Shown here piece by piece: positions 55,919-64,000 of a stretch of 64,000 nucleotides of DNA (the stretch's first letter is position 1; each line of letters starts with the position of its first letter). Both the position numbers and the translations under genes were made by a program. The DNA comes from Paracyclopina nana (taxonomy: Eukaryota; Arthropoda; Copepoda; Cyclopoida; Cyclopettidae): the NCBI GenBank assembly GCA_019096065.1, contig JAGUCH010000008.1, forward strand, positions 4,097,001 to 4,161,000, read 5' to 3'. The notes under the pieces were generated by a model that worked only from the letters and a program-made list of their open reading frames with translations, made no database searches and was not told where the DNA came from.

Positions 55919-58094
55919 CTATTTTTTGCTAGGTTTTTGTAATGGTGCTTTTTTCTTGCGCTTTCTAACATGTCTTCTGGATGCCAAGGCTGTATCAAGC
56001 CTTCCCAAGGTCGAGCTATCTTCAGGAAATTTGGGTATGGCAGTTCGATCACGCTCCTCTTGATAAACTGTCCTGGCCATACAGATAATTGCAAGAGGAT
56101 CAACAGTCACATCAAACTTGTTGGCCACAAAGCAATTTTGCCTGCCATCCTTCCACATATTTCTCTTGAAAACTTCTTTCAAGTCATCTAGGCCCAAATG
56201 GCAAATTTGCCTCGAAATTTTCCCAAAGCAATGGTGGTATCGAACTGGCCTTTAATTGGAATCAAATCATTAAGGGCCATTTTAAATTAGATTTCCATTA
56301 TTTACGAGTAAAAGTTAGAATGGTCCCATAAGCTGATCCTCTGGCAAAAACCATCCTTGACATGGTAGTTCTTTTCCAAATCAAATTGAGAAACTTTGTA
56401 ATTTTTCACTTTTGTTCTAAATGATATGAAGTAAAAGTTATCGATGAGGAAAGTTGCCTTAGGGCAGAAACTTTCAGCTACAGCAGGCTTACGTAGTATT
56501 TGTGTTGTCCAGTATTTCCTCAACTTTGTTGATGCGGCTCAATGTTGCGTACAGATGCTCATCTGGAACGCCAGTATGCGACAAAAATTCTCGGTAGGCC
56601 TTGCCTACTGGATGGTTGATGGTGAAGTTGGCCAAGTCTCTTCTCACAATTGTATTCTTGTATCCTTTAAAAACTTTCAATCCGTACGGAGGAGTGATTT
56701 TTTGCTTTGTTCTCTGTATTGCACATTTTGTCCCTTTACTGTAAAAGAATGAAATTGAAGAGGTAGTTCAAGGATATGTGTTAGGTAGCTACCAAACTCT
56801 GTTGTGCACAAAGCTATATCTTGCTTTGAATTCTAGCCAGGCATAGGAATCTGTGAAAATATTTGCAGCTTTCTTCATAGATGTTAGCCTTGATGACAAC
56901 TCATCTACGGAGTAGGTGGGTAGCTCAGTTCCAGCCAAATTGATGAGATACTCCCATGGGCTGTAAAAAAGCTCCCTATAATGAGGGAAGACCTTACCAT
57001 GAGTGAAAAATTGCCTACTGGTCTGTCAATTGTAGTAATTGATCCATACATGTCAAGTCTGCCTGAATGAGTGAAAATTCACCCCATACCACAGCTGAAG
57101 TATTTTTGGCCATGAAGATTTTTGTCTGTGGATACAACATTTGATAGCATTCCACTATTTTCCTGAGGGCTTCTGCTGTTTTGGAGTTGGTGTTTTTCCC
57201 CACATAAATACAGTATGCATTGTAAGGCCTAAATGTAAGGTGAAGTAGAACTTCAAATAGCCCAGGCTGATTATGGGCTACATATGTAAAAGCCAATTTT
57301 GTTGGCTCATTCTTCTCATCCTGGTATTCTGGAAATTTTTTCCTAAAGGCTCATTATTTTTGTCACTTTGCTGCATTACATGAATTACTTACTCAGTGCT
57401 GTACCCTCCATTTGGGAAAATGACATCATAGTAGGATTGCAAATAGTTATTGCAGTTTTTGGTTCTCTGTATGCTGTTGCCCTCTTTTAGTTTATTTTCA
57501 AACAGATGCTCCGTGGCTTTGAGATTTTGGCATGGAATGGCCATAGAAGCTGCTTCTTTTTTTATCTGTTTTGATTTTTTTAGAGCTTTGATGACTGGAG
57601 AGTTTTGCCTTGGCTTCGCATTTTTAAGATTGGTAACGATATTCTTCGCATCTTCGGTATCATTTTTCTCTTGCTCGACTTGAGTTTGGATTTTTGCTTC
57701 TTGTTCTGAAACTATTGGCTGATTTAAAGATGGTTGCTTGATTTCCTCCTCAAGTAGTTCTTGCGATTTAATTATCAAAGGTGGCTCCATTTCAATGTCT
57801 CCTATTTTTGTCACATTGATAATTGAGCCATGGAATGCTCTTTCCTATAAAATACACAGCTTTATGAGATTCCCTCAAATTGTAATATTGGATTTGAAAC
57901 TTACCACTCCGATTGAAACTGGGGGAGGATATTTGACAATGTTTATCTTTTCAAGCTTTTTCACGCTTATAAGCCATGTGTGAGTTAGTAAGGCAACTGA
58001 GCCAAAAACTGTCCATCTGAAAAACCCAAGTAAACCATTATTAATGATTATTACATGTGATGTAGCATTTTACTTACGCCTTGTAATTTAGCAT
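55919..58094 (-). CDS. Core-2/I-branching beta-1,6-GlcNAc transferase family (GT14)
   Basis: Eight exons (58078-58094, 57905-58016, 57393-57844, 57019-57342, 56793-56960, 56493-56738, 56306-56416, 55919-56249) join without frame conflict and give 586 residues. A membrane anchor at ~7-24 (WTVFGSVALLTHTWLISV) makes it a type II Golgi protein. A long charged, Gln/Glu/Lys-rich stem (~44-170) precedes the GT14 domain from ~205: KLAFTYVAHNQPGLFEVLLH, PWEYLINLAGTELP, KVFKGYKNTIVRRDL, VPDEHLYATL (holding the likely catalytic Glu), HHCFGKISRQICHLGLDDL and FVANKFDVTVDPLAI. Such enzymes add beta-1,6-linked GlcNAc branches to O-glycans or related acceptors; the exact acceptor cannot be told. The basic tail (RKRKKK) after the domain is unusual. 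All introns are short. Confidence 0.92.
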
Positions 58095-59235
58095 TGAGTT
58101 TTGCTAGCAGCTACAACAGCAACTGTGTGTCAGCCTTGTCTGTGCTGAATGGATATACTAAAGCTACTAAAGGTGGCTGTTTTAAAAATATTTTTTTTGG
58201 AGGACCATATTTGCGTCCTTGTTTTTCAGCGTTTCTATTTTTATTGCTTGTGATAAATGCAATGGTCCTTTAAATATCCAACTTAAAACTACTTTTTGAC
58301 TAACACATTTCAAGTGCAAGTTGCAATTGCAAGCATTATCCAGCATACCACCCAGAATTCCTTGGAAAACATTGAGAGGAGCTTCGCAACCGATGAAGTG
58401 ATTATAATCTCACTAAAACCATAGTTATTGGCCACCGCCAGTGAAGAAAAACAAGAGAATTTCGGCACCTTGAGCCCCTTAATTAAGTTGAGAGAAAAAC
58501 AAAGACACCCAAGAGGTGGATTGTGATTTGGGCCAATTTGCCAGAAATATTCAATGACTCTTGAAATCGTGACAGAGCAAGAAATAGTCCATATCAAGCA
58601 GTGTCCACCCTTTGGCAGACCACCCACATCTCAATAATGTTTTCCAAGGGGTCAAAACTGAATTTTAAAAGAAACTCGATTGTCAAATTTTGTCGAGTTA
58701 TTTCAAAGTCAGGGTTTGCATTACAATGCCACTTGCATGAGATACGACGTGCAAAAGCCGATTTGACCCGTTTCGCACACATTTGGCCACTGTACTAAGA
58801 ATAGAGCAAAAAATAGGATTATTACTAGAGTTAGGACTACAGTATTGCCTTTAATATATGGCTATTTTTCAACTACACTTGCTTGAAAAAACTAGAGACA
58901 TTCAAGCCCAAAATTGCATTGATATTTTGAGTTCTGAAAGCTGATTTTTGATTGCGGAAAACTGTAGGATTATTTTGTCGGCGATCTGTGAGGCGATAAG
59001 CGGTTCAAATGCTGATACTGAGTGGTGGTATAGTGTTGAGACCGCGCCAGCGCTCAATGCGCATTACACAGCGGGCAAAACTCCTGCTAGCGCCCGAAAA
59101 CGTTCAAGTTTCAGTTGGTGAGTTGCATTCTGACGAAAACTACATCATCCGCGCGGCATTTTGCAAGCCTGAACAAAATCATCATAATCATGAAATCAAA
59201 GTTTGTCATCACAACATAAAAGAAACTGTCTCAAG
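58095..59235. other. Divergent intergenic region between GT14 and robo
   Basis: The two genes start back to back about 1.1 kb apart. The short ORFs (for example 58310-58627 minus, 59009-59251 plus) have no domain support; the latter covers the likely 5' UTR of robo. No TATA or initiator could be fixed. Confidence 0.4.
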
Positions 59236-62200
59236 ATGTCAGTATTACTAACAGCAGTGTTTGCTATCATTTCATTCCAACAGTGGATTCCTTCAGTTCA
59301 AGGTAAGAGCAGTTTTTTTAATAACAAAACCTAGCAAAACAGCTGCTGTGAAAGGAGCTATTTTTGGGAGTGAAATGCAGTATTTTTCAATGCAACGATA
59401 ATGTGTTCAGCTTTTATGGTCTTCTCAATTGGACAGCTAGAGTTCAAAAAGTGAGTGCAAACAATTGTGGCGCCGGCCACGAATTTCCTATTTTTTACAC
59501 TGAGTTGCTACTTCCTTTGAGCATATTCCAATTGTTATCATGACGAGGCAAGCTTAGGTTTTTAAGCTGAGCACCGCAACTAATGTTGCATCCAATATAT
59601 CAAATGATGTTTCAAGTTTCCTGTTTCTCACACATCATATATTCCTATATGATAGGTACTAAAATAGGGGAGGGATGACGATGTCAAAAAGCTTTTTGGC
59701 TCCTTAAAGAAAATTCCTCAGCCAGACGTCATTCACAAAGAGGGCGGAAGAAAGAACTTTTTCTTCTGTTATGGCGGCACTTTTTTGTGTGCGACGTACG
59801 GTCCGCCATAACAGTATTGCGCTATGCAAATTATAAGCATAAATTCATTCAAAAACTCGAGTCATCCCGCGCGCAGCTCGGATATTCACCTCTAATGTTT
59901 TCAGCTGTATTTCTAATGTAGATTAGTGAGCAGTGTTTTTAATGTGCAAAAAGTACAGAATCTGTCTGCTCCGTGGGAAGCCTCGTAATGCCCGTAACAA
60001 TTTGCATGAACATTTGAATAACACAGGGACGTTTTTATTAGGGTTCTAGATATTCCTCCGCGACTTCGTTTTACTACGTAATAGGGTGAACCGTAGAGAA
60101 AATCAGCTGTACTCATTTTGTTCAATTCACTACATAGAAATCCCCATGAACTGAACAAAATGGGGTCAGCTGATGCCTCTACGCGTTACCCTATAACGTA
60201 GTAAAACGAAGTCGCGGAGGAATATCAAGAACACTAGTTTTTATGAAAATAACAGATTTGGCCTGCTCCACTGGAACGAAATATTTGGGGAGATTTTTTC
60301 TCTGTCAAAGCACGTGACTACAAATTAGCGTTTCATGCTTGGCTGATAAAGATTTCTGAAAACTACCAAGTCAAGAGCTGGGGGGAAATGACACAACAAG
60401 CAGCTTATTGTCGTTGCAAAAATTGTTGTAATGCCATATTACAGATTTGGCATGCATCGCTAATCTGCCGCCTCCAATTATATCTAGCAGGCAGATTGCA
60501 AAAAAATCTCCCATTTGTCCCACTTCACTTGGCTCAAATGGAGATGAGTTCAGACAATGTTCCGTTTCACCTTTCAAGGCAGGAGGAAAAATGCTAAGAA
60601 TGAAGTCTGTTGTCAACAAATCTACTTAGCTTATAGGACTAAATGGCAAAAATGCTCAGGGGTTGAAGATACTTTTTGAAAATCTCCAAGAATAGAAGCA
60701 CATCAATTGACTCATCACCAAAATCCCTTGCACTGCTGCTTCACAGAGCAGCCATAGTTAAGAAATTGACTCTTGCTCCAGTCCGTAAAATAGGATTAGG
60801 CTTGTACACATTCTACATTGTGGGGTGACAGATTCTTTCACAACAACCTAAGCTCTTTTCAATGGGAGCTTGATTTTTTGGACACTGCACTGCGCTGAAA
60901 AAACCTAGGCTGTGAGGGAAATGGTGTCACAACAAAGAGTAGATTTTTCAAAGGTTTGACACTAATCAAAAAGTAGAATTTGAAAGGGACAAAAATCACT
61001 CAGTTTTCCCTTTTTCAAGCAAAACTCACAATCATTAAAAGTCAGTCCTTTTTCTTTTGAAAAGCAGCAGTTTGTTGTTGCATAGTTTGTTTCTTCATGC
61101 ATGAGATCATTTAGTAAGATCTTTTGCCTGTTGTCAGTCACGAAAACTTAGGGGGAGATTTTTGCCTCTGAGGACAAATTACTGTCAGCCTTTGTGACAT
61201 CTCTTGTAAATTATCTCAAGGAATTCTTCTTCTCCTTCCAGGCTCGATTCCAGCAATCACTCAGCACCCGTTGAATCAGACTGTCGTTCGGAATGAGCCA
61301 GTTACGTTGGACTGTCGAGCCTCAGCTGAGCCTGAGCCAATTATTGAGTGGTTCAAGGATGGTGAACCTGTCAAAATGGCTCCTGAAGATCCTGCGAGCC
61401 ACCGAATGCTCCTGCCTGATGGATCACTCTTTTTTCTGAGGGCCATGCAGAACAAAAAGGAACAAGATGCTGGAATCTACTGGTGTGTCGCATCCAACTC
61501 CGAGGGCGTGGCCAGAAGTCAAAATGCATCTTTGGACATTGCCTGTAAGTTACCTAAGAACACTCCATGGGAGTTCATCGACAAAGTGAATTTGGGGACA
61601 TGTTTTTGTGTCTAGCTAACAACAATTGATGCACAGAGCTAATACTGGTACTACAACATAAGTTGGGCGCAAAAAAAGCTGTACAATCAGTGAGTGCATC
61701 TCTGTAGCAGCCCTTGGGGTCGTCGATTTGTAAAGAATGAAATCATTAATCAAGTGCTCAGATGCTCTATTACAACTAGCACAAAAAACATTCTGGCTAG
61801 ACAGATGCAGCCTTAGTTGTTGGAACCCCGTTTTTCGTCCCATCTAGATTGATCTTTTACTCGTAGTTGGTTAAAAAGCAATGAGACCGAGCTTGCCCAA
61901 CAACTACTACTTCATGTAATGCATATTTGGAGTGCTACAACATCAGCTATGGCAAACCACATCTGCCCCCTTTTCAGTGACACATTGGACCGTGCTGAAT
62001 CTAGTAGAGAGCATATGCTTTTATGTTGAAACTGGCCAAAAAAGCTCTCATAGCTGACTCCCTTTTTGTCATTTGCTAAAGAGTCTCGTGTGGCTTATGA
62101 TGATGCCACATGAAAATGTATATCACACAAATGGGGAATTCAACTCTTAACAATGTAGAGCATATGTGAAATGATTGTTGAGAGGAAATGAACGCTTTAG

Positions 62201-64000
62201 TATCTTGGCTGGAATTGTTATTTAACATCAGCAGGGGGTTAATCAGATTGTCATAAATTGCACATATCTGGCTCTGGAATTGTAACAACAGATTTCTCTC
62301 TACTTTCCAGATATGAGGGACGATTTTCGAGCAGTTCCAGCGGACACAGATGCCATCCTCAACGAGGATGTTGTCCTCGAATGTAGTCCACCCAAAGGCC
62401 ATCCTGAGCCTGTGGTGAAATGGAAGAAGGATGGAGACAACTTGGACTTGACCTCTTCGAACAGGATCAAAATTGACGAGAGGGGCAACTTGGTCATTTA
62501 CAAGGCCCAAAAGAAGGACCAAGGAAGATACCAATGCTCTGCTGTCAACACTGCCAGCATCAAAACGACCAAGCCAATTCGCATGCGAGTGCATGATCCT
62601 CCTTTCTTTGTCATCAAGCCTCAGGATAGCTCAGCAGTCAAGGGCCAGGATGTCCTCATCAAATGTCAAGCCAGTGGTGATCCTCACCCAGACATTGTTT
62701 GGACCAGAGAAGGTCAAGACATCGACATTTCCAAAGTGAGAATCATCCATGGCAAAGGTCTCAAGATTGAGAACGTTCAGCCTTCAGACGAGGGCACCTA
62801 CATATGCAGTGCAAAGAATCTGGTGGGCAATGTCATCACCAGCTCCCAGCTGAGAGTTTTGGAGCCTCCAGTCATCACTGTGGCCCCAGTTGCATCTGTC
62901 CAGACCAAGGTGGGTGACAGTGTCAAATTGGACTGCTTGGTGGCAGGAAAACCCTCTCCTCTTTTGTTCTGGAGCAAAGAGGGCTCTGGAGATGTTGTTA
63001 TGTTTCCTGGGCACAGCTATGGGCCAAATACTCAAGTATCCGAAGATGGAAGCCTCTTTTTGGTGTCTGCTCAGGAGTCTGACACTGGTTTCTACACATG
63101 CAATGTCATCAATGAAGTGGACACAGTTGTAGCCAGATCTCATGTGCTCATCTATGACCCTTTGGATTTTAAAAATGCCAACAAGCTGGCTCAGTTTCAC
63201 CATTTTGACGACTTGGATCTGACAGAGGCCAGGCTTGCAACAGTAGCAGAGGGTGTTACACTAACTTCTGTGGCAGCTGTTGGGCCTACTTCCATTAAAT
63301 TAGTTTGGGACTTTGTGGCTCCCCACAAGTACCTTGATGGGTACAATATCTGGTACAAGCCCTCCAGGAGCCTAGTGGAAGCTTACAAAATAATATCAGT
63401 CATGCACTCTGAGGCCACCAGCTTCGTCCTCACTCACTTGGAAGAGCACACAGATTATGATGTGTTTGTACAACCTTTGTATAGACAAGTGCCAGGAAAG
63501 CCAGCTCCATTAAGAGTGGTAAGAACCCATCAAGATCTGCCATCAGTTGCCCCAGAAATTGTGGAAGCCAGATACATGAATGAGACCACCCTCTACTTTG
63601 CTTGGAGTCCTCTCCCAGCTTCTGAGATGAATGGACCATTGACTAGCTACAAGGTAGGGATTTTGATGAAAAAGCTCACTTCTGTATTAATTGCTAATGG
63701 CTCTCTCTCCCTTTTTAGGTGGTTGTCAAGGGCACAAATGGCTCACTAATAGCCAACCGGACCCTTTCACCTGATGCAAATGAAATGACATTAACAGTGA
63801 ATGAGAGGCATTTAGGGCAGGTCTACATGATTCAAATTGCTGCTCAAAATGAATTGGGCCAAGGGCCTTTTTCAAACCCACTTGAAGTTGAGTTTGATCC
63901 ACTTGTTCTCATAACCACCACTTCAGGCTCTGAGAGAAGTGAGGAAGAAGACATCAAAGGCACTAGACAAGTTACCCTAATTATTGGCATAGTGTCGGCA
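59236..64000 (+). CDS. robo: Roundabout (Robo) axon-guidance receptor, 5' part
   Basis: Exons are 59236-59302, 61242-61544, 62311-63653 and 63719 to beyond the window. They join in phase 1, 1, 0 and give 665 visible residues. Residues 1-22 are a signal peptide. Ig1 (~24-123) has the Robo-typical EWFKDGEPV and [15 protein letters not shown]. Ig2 begins RDDFRAVP and has [10 protein letters not shown], as in other Robos. Ig3 and Ig4 follow ([27 protein letters not shown]), then two FN3 domains ([39 protein letters not shown]), then [11 protein letters not shown], the start of the transmembrane helix. Ig5 and one FN3 of the usual 5+3 plan are absent. Robo binds Slit through its first Ig domains and mediates midline repulsion. 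The intracellular CC motifs lie outside the window. Ig2 to the second FN3 sit in one 1343-bp exon. Confidence 0.93.
60039..60236. mobile_element. Foldback MITE in robo intron 1
   Basis: The first ~75 bases and the last ~75 bases are inverted copies. The shared block GATATTCCTCCGCGACTTCG is followed by TTTTACTACGT, and an inner CAGCTG...ATTTTGTTCA also pairs. The termini read TAGGGTTCT and TAGTGTTCT. TA at the ends may be the target duplication. There is no coding capacity. It lies in the 1.94-kb first intron of robo. Confidence 0.78.
61545..62310 (+). other. robo intron 2
   Basis: A 766-bp intron with a GTAAGT donor and a TTTCCAG acceptor. No other feature was recognised in it. Confidence 0.8.

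Noticed and set aside
1-64000. CRISPR arrays, bacterial operons or riboswitches
   Set aside because: The window is clearly eukaryotic (spliced genes, LTR element); no regularly spaced direct repeats of that kind were seen.

Overview
This window looks like nuclear DNA of an arthropod, most likely a crustacean or another pancrustacean. It has about 40% GC, spliceosomal introns that are mostly 48-80 bp with GT-AG ends, arthropod-type axon-guidance genes (a Beaten-path family member and a Roundabout receptor) and a BEL/Pao LTR retrotransposon. The visible Robo ectodomain (4 Ig + 2 FN3) is a reduced form that I recall from Daphnia and silkworm Robo1 proteins. I cannot name the species. Most real genes here are split into short exons, so I rebuilt them by hand from splice sites and reading phase; exon coordinates are given in each entry.

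Layout. 640-1372 (+) is a small secreted protein with a beta/gamma-crystallin-like Greek-key segment. 1.4-13.7 kb is sparse and rich in small inverted-repeat DNA elements: four MITE-like elements, counting a 1.48-kb one with perfect 20-bp TIRs that carries a tRNA-like segment and a degenerate minisatellite. That large element sits between, or inside, possible minus-strand exons. 13703-52703 (-) is one beat-family gene. Its signal-peptide exon lies about 37 kb upstream of the exons for the two Ig domains and the GPI-type tail. Inside its first intron is a complete 11.3-kb BEL/Pao retrotransposon (28192-39513) in the same orientation, with 433-bp LTRs that differ at only three sites and a 4-bp target duplication. 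54120-55309 (-) is a trypsin-like serine protease. 55919-58094 (-) is a type II membrane core-2/I-branching GlcNAc transferase (GT14). 59236-64000 (+) is the 5' part of a robo gene, cut by the window end just as its transmembrane helix starts.

Most unusual signal. The retrotransposon is studded with the odd-length palindrome core GCAWTGC: 38 copies in 11.3 kb, where about 1-2 would be expected. Nearly all are extended by different but complementary flanks, giving arms of 4-10 bp, and the internal copies are split 16:16 between orientations. The few GCAWTGC copies I found elsewhere in the window have no such extension. The element also has an unusual layout: gag without a zinc knuckle, a protease frame separated from RT by one amber codon, and a fourth large ORF downstream of integrase that carries the CCHC knuckles.

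How the genes relate. beat and robo both act in axon guidance, but nothing in the sequence links them in one unit. GT14 and robo are divergently arranged over a 1.1-kb spacer.
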